A stretch of 64,000 nucleotides of DNA, taken from assembly GCF_902506295.1 (NCBI RefSeq), contig NZ_LR733312.1, positions 541,064 to 605,063 of the forward strand, in the 5' to 3' direction. The notes beneath the pieces were generated by a model. That model did no database searches and was not told the origin of the DNA. It saw only the letters and a program-made list of their open reading frames with translations. Shown piece by piece: positions 54,368 to 63,669 of this stretch (the stretch's first letter is position 1; the number at the start of each line of letters is the position of its first letter). This DNA is from Luteimonas sp. 9C. GTDB taxonomy: Bacteria; Pseudomonadota; Gammaproteobacteria; Xanthomonadales; Xanthomonadaceae. The position numbers were made by a program, and so were the translations under genes.

Positions 54368-56179
54368 TTACTCGATCGTCTCGTCCAGCATCAGCTGACG
54401 TGCGAAGCGCACCGGCGGCGCGCCCTGGGCCAGCATGTCGTCGTGGTACTGCTTGAGGTTGAAGGCGTCGCCGGCCTTCGCTTCGGCGGCCTTGCGCGCG
54501 TCGAAGTGCTCCTGCGCGCCGACGAAGTAGGTCGCGAGCTGGGTCGACGAGAGCTGCGCGCGGATCCACTTGCCTTCGGCTTCGCTGGTCTGCTGGAAGG
54601 TCTGGCGGACCATCAGGTCCATCGCCTGTTCCTTGGTCCAGTTGTCGACGTGGATGCCCTGGTCGAGGATCGCGTTGGCCACGGCGCGCGCATAGAACTT
54701 CAGCTGCATCAGGCGGAACAGCGGATCGTTGTCGGCGTAGCCGGCGTCGGCCATCATCCGCTCGGTGTAGACCGCCCAGCCTTCGGCGAACGGACCCGAG
54801 CGGAACACCGCGCGCAGCGTCGACGGATGGTTCACCGAATGTGCGCCTTCGAGGTAATGACCGGGCATCGCCTCGTGGATCGTCAGCACGTGGATCATGT
54901 GCTTGTTGTATTCGCGCAGGAACGAATCGACCTGGCCATCGTCCCAGTCGTCGGGGATTGGCGAGATCGCGTAATAGGTGTCCAGGCCCTTGTCGAGCGG
55001 GCCGGGCGAATCGCAGTAGGCGACCGCGACGCCGCGCTGGAATTCCGGCATCAGGATGATCTTGACCGGATCGTCGGGCACCGTGACCAGGTCGTTCTGG
55101 CGGGTGAATTCGGTGGCCACGTCCAGCGTGTGCTTGGCGAAGTCGACCACTTCGTCGCGGCCCGGCTTGTCGGCGTAGGCGACTTCCATCGCCGCTTCGA
55201 TGGCGGCCTGGCGCTGGTCCTCGCTCGGCTGCGCGGGCGTCTCCGGCGCGCCTTCGCGGTCCTTCAGCACGGCCTGGGCGACGACGTACATCTCGTCGCG
55301 GATGCGCACCAGTTCGGCTTCCGCACGCTGGCGGATGTCCTGTCGGCTGAGCGAGGAATTGAGCGCGAACTTGAGCTTCTGGTCGTAGATCTCGGCGCCG
55401 ACGCGGAACTCGCCCTTGGCGTTCGGCACCAGGGTGCCGTCGAGCCAGGTCTGGTGTTCGTCGACCGCGGCGCGCAGCGTCTCCACCGCGGCATCGAGAC
55501 GCGTGCGGTCCTCGCCCTGCAGCTGGTCGGCGTTGGGCGTGATGAAGGTGTCGATCAGCGACAGCACGCCCTTGTTCTGCGCAGCGACGGTGCGCGCATG
55601 GGTGGCGGGGACACGCGCGGGGTCGAGGTTCTCGCGCGCCTGGGCGAGGATCGCCGGGATCTTCTCCATGCGCGCCGTCGCCGACTTCAGGCGCTCGGGC
55701 ATCGGCGCGAACTCGCGCGCCATCAGGTTGTAGATCGCGCCGCCAGCGAGGCCACTGTAGATCTGCGGATCCCAGGCCCAGCTCTGCAGCGTCTCGGTGT
55801 CCCAGATGCCGTATTCGAGCGTGTTCTTGAGGATCAGCGCATCGACGTGGTTGTCGCGCGAGAGCTGGGCGAAGTCGATCGCCTCGAGTTCGGTCACGTA
55901 ACGGCGGTTGAAGTCGAGCGCCGCCTGACGGCCGGCCGCGGAGAGATCGTCGACCTCCGCATCGAAGCGGTGATCGCCGATCTGCGTGGCCGAGATCGGC
56001 GAGAGCTTCATGCCTTCGTCGAGATAGCGCTTCGACAGTTCGGCGAATGCGGCGTCGGCCTGCGACGGTGCGGTGGCAGCGGGCGCGTCCTGCGCAGTGG
56101 CGGGCGTGGTCGGCGCCTCACGGTTGCAGCCGGCGAGGGCGGCGGTGAGCACGGCGACAGCGAGCAGGGAACGACGCAT
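54368..56179 (-). CDS. DUF885 family metallopeptidase-like lipoprotein
   Basis: ATG 56179 gives 603 residues with a lipoprotein signal 'MRRSLLAVAVLTAALAGC' (lipobox LAGC). The DUF885 body includes 'LSPISATQIGDHRFD' and a zincin-like motif 'TIHEAMPGHYLEG' near residue 433, followed by 'GPFAEGWAVYTERMM' with the likely third ligand Glu. Members are thought to be periplasmic metallopeptidases related to M3/M32 fold enzymes; the substrate is not known. It stands alone, divergent from the TldD pair. Confidence 0.9.
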   Translation of the reverse strand: MRRSLLAVAVLTAALAGCNREAPTTPATAQDAPAATAPSQADAAFAELSKRYLDEGMKLSPISATQIGDHRFDAEVDDLSAAGRQAALDFNRRYVTELEAIDFAQLSRDNHVDALILKNTLEYGIWDTETLQSWAWDPQIYSGLAGGAIYNLMAREFAPMPERLKSATARMEKIPAILAQARENLDPARVPATHARTVAAQNKGVLSLIDTFITPNADQLQGEDRTRLDAAVETLRAAVDEHQTWLDGTLVPNAKGEFRVGAEIYDQKLKFALNSSLSRQDIRQRAEAELVRIRDEMYVVAQAVLKDREGAPETPAQPSEDQRQAAIEAAMEVAYADKPGRDEVVDFAKHTLDVATEFTRQNDLVTVPDDPVKIILMPEFQRGVAVAYCDSPGPLDKGLDTYYAISPIPDDWDDGQVDSFLREYNKHMIHVLTIHEAMPGHYLEGAHSVNHPSTLRAVFRSGPFAEGWAVYTERMMADAGYADNDPLFRLMQLKFYARAVANAILDQGIHVDNWTKEQAMDLMVRQTFQQTSEAEGKWIRAQLSSTQLATYFVGAQEHFDARKAAEAKAGDAFNLKQYHDDMLAQGAPPVRFARQLMLDETIE

Positions 56180-56283
56180 GCGGCGGTTTTCCGGAAGTCG
56201 GGACAGCGCGCAAGCATAGAGGCGCACCGGCGCGCCTGCATGTGCCGATGGTGGCGGAACGCGGATTCACCCGGCGGCGTCGC

Positions 56284-56303
56284 GCATGCGTCCTCACGCA
56301 TGC
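56284..56303. promoter_or_regulatory. Perfect inverted repeat between divergent genes
   Basis: GCATGCGT-CCTC-ACGCATGC is an 8-bp perfect stem with a 4-base spacer in the 203-bp divergent gap between the DUF885 gene and the first tldD-like gene. It sits 80 bp before the ATG at 56383. It could be an operator or a 5'-leader hairpin; no regulator is suggested. Confidence 0.35.
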
Positions 56304-56382
56304 GGATGGCACCTGATTTGACGCATCCACGCGCGCACCGAAGAATCGGACGGCAAGCGGCCATCGCCGCGGGGAGAGTGGA

Positions 56383-58014
56383 ATGCGGCGTCGCGACTTC
56401 ATGGCCTACGGTGGAATCGGGCTCGGCAGCCTGTTGTTGCCCGGTGGCATCGGCCGCGCGATCGCGGCGGAAGAACTGACCGGTACGCTCGATCCGGCGC
56501 TGAAGAAGCGGCTTGCCGATGTCGCCCTGCAGGCGTCGCGCGATGGCGGCGGCAGCTACTGCGACGTGCGCATCGGGCGCTATCTGCGCCATTACGTGAT
56601 GACCCGCGAGACGCGCGTGGAGAACGTGGTCAACGAGGAATCGACCGGCGTCGGCATCCGCGTGATCGCGAACGGTGCCTGGGGCTTCGCGGCGACGCGC
56701 TCGCTCGATCCCGACGGCATCGCCGAAGCGACACGTCAGGCGCTGGCGATCGCCAAGGCCAATGCGCGCATCCAGACCGCGCCGGTGCAGCTGGCGCCGG
56801 TGCGCGGCGTGGGCGAAGTGGCGTGGGCGACGCCGGTGCGTCGCAACGGCATGGCGGTGCCGCTGGAAGAAAAGGTCGCGCTGCTGATGGACGTGAACGC
56901 GGCGGCGACCGCTGAGGGCGCGGACTTCGTGAGCTCGCGGCTGTTCCTGGTCAACGAGCAGAAGTACTTCGCCAGCACCGACGGCTCCTACATCGACCAG
57001 GACGTGCACCGGATCTGGGCGCCGTTCACCGTCACCGCCGTCGACAAGGCCAGCGGCAAGTTCCGCACTCGCGACGGCCTGTCGGCGCCGATGGGCCTGG
57101 GCTACGAATACCTCTCACCCGATCCCGCGCAGCGCTTCGAATTGCCTGGCGGCGTGATCGCCTACGGCCAGGCCTACGACATGCGCGCCGATGCCGCCGC
57201 TGCGGCGCGCCAGGCCCGCGAGAAGCTGTCGGCGCCGTCGGTGCAGCCCGGCCGCTACGATCTCGTGCTCGATCCGTCGAACCTGTTTTTAACCATCCAC
57301 GAGAACGTCGGCCACCCGCTCGAACTCGACCGCGTGCTGGGGTACGAGGCCAACTACGCCGGCACCAGCTTCGCCACGCTCGACAAGCGCGACGAGGGTT
57401 ATCGCTGGGGCAGCGACATCGTCAACTTCTTCGCCGACAAGACCCAGCCGGGCAGCCTCGGCGCGGTGGCGTACGACGACGAAGGCGTGCAGTGCAAGCG
57501 TTGGGATCTGGTCAAGGACGGCATCCTCGTCGACTACCAGGCGACGCGCGACCAGGCCCATATCCTCGGCAAGACCGAATCGGACGGGTGCAGTTATGCC
57601 GATGCATGGTCGAGCGTGCAGTTCCAGCGCATGCCCAACGTCTCGCTGGCGCCGGGCCAGGCGCCGCTGACGGTCAAGGAGATGATCGCTGGCGTCGAAC
57701 GCGGCCTCTACATCCACGGCCGCGGCTCGTACTCGATCGACCAGCAGCGCTACAACGCGCAGTTCGGCGGGCAGCTGTACTACGAGATCAAGAACGGCGA
57801 GATCGCCGGCATGGTCGAGGACGCCGCCTACCAGATCCGCACGCCGGAATTCTGGAACGCCTGCTCGGCGATCTGCGACGCACGCGACTTCCGTCTCGGC
57901 GGCTCGTTCTTCGACGGCAAGGGCCAGCCCAGCCAGGTTTCGGCGGTGTCGCACGGTTCGGCGACGACGCGCTTCGACGGCATCAACATCATCAATACGG
58001 CGCGCAACCTCTGA
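56383..58014 (+). CDS. TldD-like metalloprotease subunit with Tat-like leader, copy 1
   Basis: The 543-residue protein begins with a twin-arginine-type leader (RRRDFMAYGG, then a hydrophobic stretch to about residue 25 and 'RAIAAEE'). The TldD body has 'YCDVRIGRY', 'GWGFAATR'-like segments, the zinc motif 'HENVGH' at 306-311 (HExxxH), 'VAYDDEGVQCKRWDLVKDG' and 'GTSFATLDKRD'. E. coli TldD pairs with TldE to degrade unfolded peptides such as microcin B17 leader and CcdA, but it is cytoplasmic. The leader predicts export here. It is highly similar to the next TldD-like gene. Confidence 0.9.
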   Translation: MRRRDFMAYGGIGLGSLLLPGGIGRAIAAEELTGTLDPALKKRLADVALQASRDGGGSYCDVRIGRYLRHYVMTRETRVENVVNEESTGVGIRVIANGAWGFAATRSLDPDGIAEATRQALAIAKANARIQTAPVQLAPVRGVGEVAWATPVRRNGMAVPLEEKVALLMDVNAAATAEGADFVSSRLFLVNEQKYFASTDGSYIDQDVHRIWAPFTVTAVDKASGKFRTRDGLSAPMGLGYEYLSPDPAQRFELPGGVIAYGQAYDMRADAAAAARQAREKLSAPSVQPGRYDLVLDPSNLFLTIHENVGHPLELDRVLGYEANYAGTSFATLDKRDEGYRWGSDIVNFFADKTQPGSLGAVAYDDEGVQCKRWDLVKDGILVDYQATRDQAHILGKTESDGCSYADAWSSVQFQRMPNVSLAPGQAPLTVKEMIAGVERGLYIHGRGSYSIDQQRYNAQFGGQLYYEIKNGEIAGMVEDAAYQIRTPEFWNACSAICDARDFRLGGSFFDGKGQPSQVSAVSHGSATTRFDGINIINTARNL

Positions 58015-58207
58015 GCCGCCGGGCGCATGCGACGCGCGCACCGGTCCACGGATGGGCGATGACGCCGTCCGACACCTCGCTGCCCGGCATTGGCGCACGC
58101 TCCGACCGCGCGTCGTCGCCGGACTGCATGCTCCCGCGCAGCGACATCCATCACATCGTCCTGTGCCGAAAGTCACTGGACGCTCCGCATGCATCGCGTC
58201 AAGAATC

Positions 58208-58238
58208 GGGGTGGCCCCGCTGGATGCGATGCCACCCC
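58208..58238 (+). other. Hairpin in the leader between the two tldD-like genes
   Basis: GGGGTGGC (58208-58215) and GCCACCCC (58231-58238) form a perfect 8-bp stem with a 15-base loop. It lies 56 bp before the TTG start of copy 2 in a 279-bp gap. No T tract follows, so it is not a standard terminator; an mRNA-stabilising or attenuating structure is possible. Confidence 0.35.
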
Positions 58239-58293
58239 AGTCAATCCCGTCCACGGCGAGCGCCGCTGCGGACCCGTTCTTCGGAGAGCTCCC

Positions 58294-59928
58294 TTGCATA
58301 GACGCGACTTCCTCGCCCTCGCTGGTGTCGGCGCGGGCGGCCTGATGCTGCCCGCCGTCTTCGGCCGGGTCATCGCCGCCGAGCAGCTGGTGGCCACGCT
58401 CGACATCGGCTTCAAGAAGCGGCTCGCCGATGCCGGTCTCAACGCGGCGACCTCCGCCGGTGCCACGTACTGCGATGTCCGCGTCGGGCGCTACCTGCGC
58501 CAGTTCGTGATGACGCGCGAGGACAAGGTGCAGAACGTCGTCAGCACGGAGTCGATCGGTGTCGGCGTGCGCGTGATCGCGGGCGGCGCCTGGGGCTTCG
58601 CGGCGACCAATACGCTGACCGAACAGGGCGTGGCCGAGGCCGCGCGCCAGGCGACGGCGATCGCGATGGCGAATTCCAAGGTGCAGACCGCGCCGGTACA
58701 GCTGGCCCCGGTCAAGGGCGTGGGCGAAGTCGCGTGGCGCACGCCGATCAGCAAGAACGGCATGGAAGTGCCGGTGGCCGAGAAGGTCGAGCTGCTGCTG
58801 GGCGTCAACGCTGCGGCGATGGGCGCGGGCGCGAGCTTCGTGAACTCCACGCTGTTCCTGGTCAACGAGCAGAAATACTTCGCCAGCACCGACGGCTCCT
58901 ACATCGACCAGGACGTGCACCGCATCTGGGCGCCGATGACGGTGACCGCCATCGACAAGGCCAGCGGCAAGTTCCGCACGCGCGAAGGTCTGTCCGCGCC
59001 GATGGGCATGGGCTACGAATATCTGGACGGCGCGGCGTCGGGCAAGATCGTCTCGCCCAACGGCGTGACCAACTACGGCAAGTCCTACGACATGCGCGAG
59101 GACGCGATCGCCGCGGCCCGCCAGGCGCAGGAGAAGCTCAAGGCGCCGTCGGTCAAGCCGGGTCGCTACGACCTGGTGCTCGACCCCTCGCACACCTGGC
59201 TCACCATCCACGAAGCGATCGGCCATCCGCTCGAGCTCGACCGCGTGCTCGGTTACGAAGCCAATTACGCCGGCACCAGCTTCGCCACGCTCGACAAGCG
59301 CGAGCAGCGTTTCCAGTACGGCAGCGACATCGTCACCGTGTTCGCCGACAAGACCCAGGCAGGCAGCCTCGGCGCCGTGGGCTATGACGACGAAGGCGTA
59401 TCGACCAAGCGCTGGAACATGATCACCGACGGCAAGCTGGTCGATTACCAGGCGATCCGCGACCAGGCCCACATCCTCGGCAAGACCGAGTCCGACGGCT
59501 GCTGCTATGCCGACTCGTGGTCGAGCGTGCAGTTCCAGCGCATGCCCAATGTCTCGCTGGCGCCGGGCAAGGCAAAGCTGAGCGTCGCGGACATGATCAA
59601 GGACGTCGAGAACGGCATCTACATTATCGGCGACGGCTCGTTCTCGATCGACCAGCAGCGCTACAACGCGCAGTTCGGCGGCCAGCTGTTCTACGAGATC
59701 AAGGACGGTGCGATCACCGGCATGATCGAGGACGTGGCCTACCAGATCCGCACGCCGGAATTCTGGAACGCCTGCACCGCGATCTGCGACGAAAGCGATT
59801 ACCGCCTCGGCGGTTCGTTCTTCGACGGCAAGGGCCAGCCGAGCCAGGTGTCGGCCGTGTCGCACGGTTCGTCCACCGCCCGTTTCGACGGCATCAACGT
59901 GATCAACACCGCGCGTTCGCTCGGCTAA
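58294..59928 (+). CDS. TldD-like metalloprotease subunit with Tat-like leader, copy 2
   Basis: I chose the rare TTG start at 58294: GGAGAG lies 5 bp upstream, and translation gives 'MHRRDFLALAGVGAG', matching the leader of copy 1. With this start the zinc motif 'HEAIGH' is at 306-311, the same positions as in copy 1, so the two align without net gaps. Length is 544 residues. An upstream in-frame ATG at 58090 would hide the Tat motif in the interior. It precedes the tldE-like gene by 12 bp. Confidence 0.9.
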   Translation: MHRRDFLALAGVGAGGLMLPAVFGRVIAAEQLVATLDIGFKKRLADAGLNAATSAGATYCDVRVGRYLRQFVMTREDKVQNVVSTESIGVGVRVIAGGAWGFAATNTLTEQGVAEAARQATAIAMANSKVQTAPVQLAPVKGVGEVAWRTPISKNGMEVPVAEKVELLLGVNAAAMGAGASFVNSTLFLVNEQKYFASTDGSYIDQDVHRIWAPMTVTAIDKASGKFRTREGLSAPMGMGYEYLDGAASGKIVSPNGVTNYGKSYDMREDAIAAARQAQEKLKAPSVKPGRYDLVLDPSHTWLTIHEAIGHPLELDRVLGYEANYAGTSFATLDKREQRFQYGSDIVTVFADKTQAGSLGAVGYDDEGVSTKRWNMITDGKLVDYQAIRDQAHILGKTESDGCCYADSWSSVQFQRMPNVSLAPGKAKLSVADMIKDVENGIYIIGDGSFSIDQQRYNAQFGGQLFYEIKDGAITGMIEDVAYQIRTPEFWNACTAICDESDYRLGGSFFDGKGQPSQVSAVSHGSSTARFDGINVINTARSLG

Positions 59929-59940
59929 GGAGACTCCCAC

Positions 59941-61275
59941 ATGACCATCTTCACCGAAGCCCAGGCGCGCGAGATCCTCGAAAAGACCGTCGCCCTGTCC
60001 ACCGCCGACGAATGCACGGCCACGCTGGCCGGCTCCGTCGACGGCAACATCCGCTTCGCGCTCAACAACGTCTCCACCAGCGGCATCGTCAGCAATGCCG
60101 AGCTCGCGGTGCAGGTCGCGTTCGGCAAGCGCGTCGGCACGGCCAGCATCAATGCCTTCGACGAGGCCTCGCTGCGGAGCGTGGTCAAGCGCGCCGAAGA
60201 CCTCGCGCGTCTGGCGCCGGAGAACCCCGAGTTCCTGCCGGCGATCGGCAAGCAGGAATACCGGGCCAGCCCGACCTACAGCGAATCGACGGCGGCGATC
60301 ACCCCGGAATTCCGCGCGCAGGTCGCGGCCGGTTCGATCACCCCGTGCCGCGCCGAGCAGCTGATCGCGGCCGGCTTCCTCGACGACGGCAAGAACTTCG
60401 TCGCCTTCGCCAACAGCAACGGCAACTTCGGTTACCAGCAGGCGACGAACTTCAACTACACCTGCACTGTGCGCACCGAAGACGGCCGCGGTTCGGGCTG
60501 GGTGGGACGCAACCTCAAGGACGCCAGCGCGTTCAATGCCGAGCGCGACGTGCGCGTGGCGATGCGCAAGGCCAGCGACTCGGCCGAGGCCAAGGCGCTG
60601 GAGCCGGGCAAGTACACGGTGATCCTGGAGCCCGCGGCGGCCGCCGGCCTGATCAGTTTCATGATGCGGTTCTTCGACGCGCGCACGGCGGATGAGGGGC
60701 GCAGCTTCCTGTCCAAGCGCGGCGGCGGCAACAAGCTGGGCGAGCAGGTCTACGACCCGCGCGTCAACATCGTCGCCGACCCTTGGCATCCGGAAGCGGC
60801 GGTGATGCCGTGGGACGGCGAAGGCCTGCCGCGCGAGAAGATGCCGATCATCGAGAACGGCAAGATCGCCAACCTCGACTACTCGCGCTTCTGGGCGCAG
60901 CAGCAGGGCAAGCGGGCCGTGGGCCGCCCGGGCAACCTGCTGATGTCCGGCGGCGAGGGCACGACGGCCGACCTCATCCGCGGCACCGATCGCGGCATCC
61001 TGGTCACGCGCACCTGGTACATCCGCATGGTCGATCCGCAGACCGTGCTGCTGACGGGGCTCACCCGCGACGGCACGTTCTATATCGAGAACGGCGAAAT
61101 CAAGCACCCGGTCAAGAATTTCCGTTTCAACGAATCGCCGGTGATCATGCTCAACAATATCGACGAGCTGGGCCGCCCGGTGCGGGTGGGTGGCGACGAG
61201 TCGTCGATGGTGATGATGCTGCCGCCGATGCGGCTGCGGGACTTCACGTTTACGTCGTTGTCGGATGCGGTCTGA
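59941..61275 (+). CDS. TldE/PmbA-like protein without export signal
   Basis: The 444-residue protein starts 'MTIFTEAQAREILEKTV' with no hydrophobic leader. It is a TldD/PmbA-fold protein lacking the HExxxH motif, as in TldE, with 'KRVGTASINAFDEASLRSVV', 'YTVILEPAAAAGLISFMMRF', 'MPWDGEGLPREKMPIIENG' and 'LLMSGGEGTTADLIRGTDRG'. It should be the regulatory/gating partner of one or both upstream TldD-like proteins. GGAGACTCCCAC before the ATG supports this start. Confidence 0.9.
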   Translation: MTIFTEAQAREILEKTVALSTADECTATLAGSVDGNIRFALNNVSTSGIVSNAELAVQVAFGKRVGTASINAFDEASLRSVVKRAEDLARLAPENPEFLPAIGKQEYRASPTYSESTAAITPEFRAQVAAGSITPCRAEQLIAAGFLDDGKNFVAFANSNGNFGYQQATNFNYTCTVRTEDGRGSGWVGRNLKDASAFNAERDVRVAMRKASDSAEAKALEPGKYTVILEPAAAAGLISFMMRFFDARTADEGRSFLSKRGGGNKLGEQVYDPRVNIVADPWHPEAAVMPWDGEGLPREKMPIIENGKIANLDYSRFWAQQQGKRAVGRPGNLLMSGGEGTTADLIRGTDRGILVTRTWYIRMVDPQTVLLTGLTRDGTFYIENGEIKHPVKNFRFNESPVIMLNNIDELGRPVRVGGDESSMVMMLPPMRLRDFTFTSLSDAV

Positions 61276-61345
61276 GGCATTCGCGTCGCGGTTTTTCGCT
61301 CGTCACGGTGAGGCTCTGCTCGCCGTGACGGCTTCACGATCGTCT

Positions 61346-61770
61346 GCAGACCCGAAGGGCGTCGCCCATGGATGGGCGGCGTTTTCCGACCGAGGCAGGA
61401 TGCCGAGTCGGAAAATCCCTAGGCACGCGACGCCGCGGGCTGTGGACGTGTCGAGGAAGCGCTTTTCTTTGGTTCCGTTTCTTTTGGCGCTTACCAAAAG
61501 AAATGAACTCGGCCGCTTCAGCGGACGAAAGCGTTTGATCTACGCCTGCGCGCTCGTCTTCGGCAAGAGAAGCAACGTCAAACGCTTCCACTCACCTGGC
61601 GGCGAGCGGGTTCATTTCTTTTGCTGGCCCAAAAGAAACGGAACCAAAGAAAAGGGCCAGCCCCGACGAAGCTCACTCGGCGAGTCACTCGTTTCGGAAT
61701 TTTTCGACTCGCCATCCCTGGCTCGGTCGAAAAACGCCGCACATCCATGTGCGGCGCCCTCCGGGTCTGC
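61346..61770. repeat. 425-bp nested inverted repeat (MITE-like intergenic element)
   Basis: Three pairs of arms share one centre near 61558. The outer arms are 61346-61418 and 61697-61770 (GCAGACCCGAAGGGCG against GCAGACCCGGAGGGCG reversed). The middle arms are 61461-61508 and 61610-61656 (TTTCTTTGGTTCCGTTTC against its complement). The inner arms are 61527-61538 and 61578-61589. The middle arms are themselves palindromic around TTTCTTTTGG/CCAAAAGAAA. No transposase is encoded. It fills most of the 633-bp gene-free stretch 61276-61908. Confidence 0.85.
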
Positions 61771-61793
61771 ACCCTGCATTGACCATTCGTTGC

Positions 61794-61858
61794 AAAGCCA
61801 AAGCCAAAGCCAAAGCCAAAGCCAAAGCCAAAGCCAAAGCCAAAGCCAAAGCCAAAGC
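61794..61858. repeat. Hexanucleotide microsatellite (AAAGCC) x ~10.8
   Basis: Ten perfect AAAGCC units (61794-61853) and a final AAAGC lie 24 bp after the inverted repeat and 50 bp before the DUF4159 ATG at 61909. Slippage by six-base steps would change spacing in the upstream region without a frameshift. Open frames through it (Ser-Gln, Lys-Ala or Leu-Trp runs) are artefacts. Confidence 0.95.
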
Positions 61859-61908
61859 AAGTACGTGCTGCATCGGCGATACCCCGGGTTTGCGGGAACG
61901 TACGCGCA

Positions 61909-62607
61909 ATGAATCGCCGCCAATCCCTGCAACTGCTGCTCGCCAGCGCCGCAACACTCGCGTTGCCGCCGCTCGCAGCCCAATCCGCCCGCTACGACTT
62001 CTGGTTCACCCGCCTGCGCTATGAATCCGGCAATTGGGATGTGGACCAGCGGATGCCGTCCAACGTCATCACCTCGCTGATCGACTACACCAGCCTGCGG
62101 GTCGATCCGGAGGAGCGGGTCGTCGCGCTGTCGGATCCGAAGATGCTGGCATCGCCGTTCTGCTATCTCGCCGGCCACAAGCTGGTCGAGTTCAGTCCGG
62201 CCGAGCGACGCAACTTCGAGCGTTATGTGCGCGGTGGCGGCTTCGTGTTCGTCGATGACTGCAACCACGACATCGACGGCCTGTTCGCCAAATCGTTCGA
62301 GGCGCAGATGGCCGCGATCTTCGGCGCATCCGCGCTGCGGAAGCTGCCGAACAATCATGCGCTCTACCGCAGCTTCTTCCAGTTCCCGGATGGCCCCCCG
62401 GCGACGAGCTTCGAGCTCAACGGCTGGGGCGACGATCTGGTGCACGACTACCTCAAGGGCATCACGATCGACGGGCGCCTGGCCGTGCTCTACAGCAACA
62501 AGGATTACGGCTGCGAGTGGGATTACGACTGGCGCAACAAGCGTTTCCTGGCCGAGGACAACACCAAGTTCGCGGTCAACATCGTCATGTATGCCTTGAG
62601 CGCATGA
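61909..62607 (+). CDS. DUF4159 domain protein, exported
   Basis: The 232-residue protein has an N-terminal leader ('NRRQSLQLLLASAATLALPPLAAQSA') that could be Sec or Tat type. The DUF4159 domain has 'FWFTRLRYESGNWDVDQRMP', 'FVFVDDCNHDIDG' and a C-terminal 'YGCEWDYDWRNKRFLAEDN'. DUF4159 proteins are often encoded with MoxR ATPases, DUF58 and VWA-domain proteins, as here. It probably acts in the periplasm; function is unknown. Confidence 0.9.
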   Translation: MNRRQSLQLLLASAATLALPPLAAQSARYDFWFTRLRYESGNWDVDQRMPSNVITSLIDYTSLRVDPEERVVALSDPKMLASPFCYLAGHKLVEFSPAERRNFERYVRGGGFVFVDDCNHDIDGLFAKSFEAQMAAIFGASALRKLPNNHALYRSFFQFPDGPPATSFELNGWGDDLVHDYLKGITIDGRLAVLYSNKDYGCEWDYDWRNKRFLAEDNTKFAVNIVMYALSA

Positions 62608-62659
62608 CCACCATTTCTGTCGTGGGCGCGCGCCCACACCCGCATTTTTCGAGGCACGC

Positions 62660-63661
<1,002 letters not shown>

Positions 63662-63669
63662 TCTCCCCG

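Noticed and set aside
58090-58293. N-terminal extension of the second TldD-like protein from ATG 58090
   Set aside because: It would place the Tat-like motif inside the protein and break the start-to-start alignment with copy 1. The TTG at 58294 has a good ribosome site.
57289-61107. A 1272-codon open frame on the minus strand opposite the tldD/tldE-like genes
   Set aside because: It is antisense to three well-conserved genes. Long antisense frames are expected at this GC content, and the peptide is Arg/Val/Gly-rich without recognisable motifs.
61794-61858. CRISPR-like repeat array
   Set aside because: The units are contiguous hexamers without spacers, and no cas genes are present.
61265-61912. 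Frame encoding a Ser-Gln repeat protein through the AAAGCC tract
   Set aside because: The repeat is open in several frames on both strands, and the frame also crosses the inverted repeat. It is an artefact of the six-base period.
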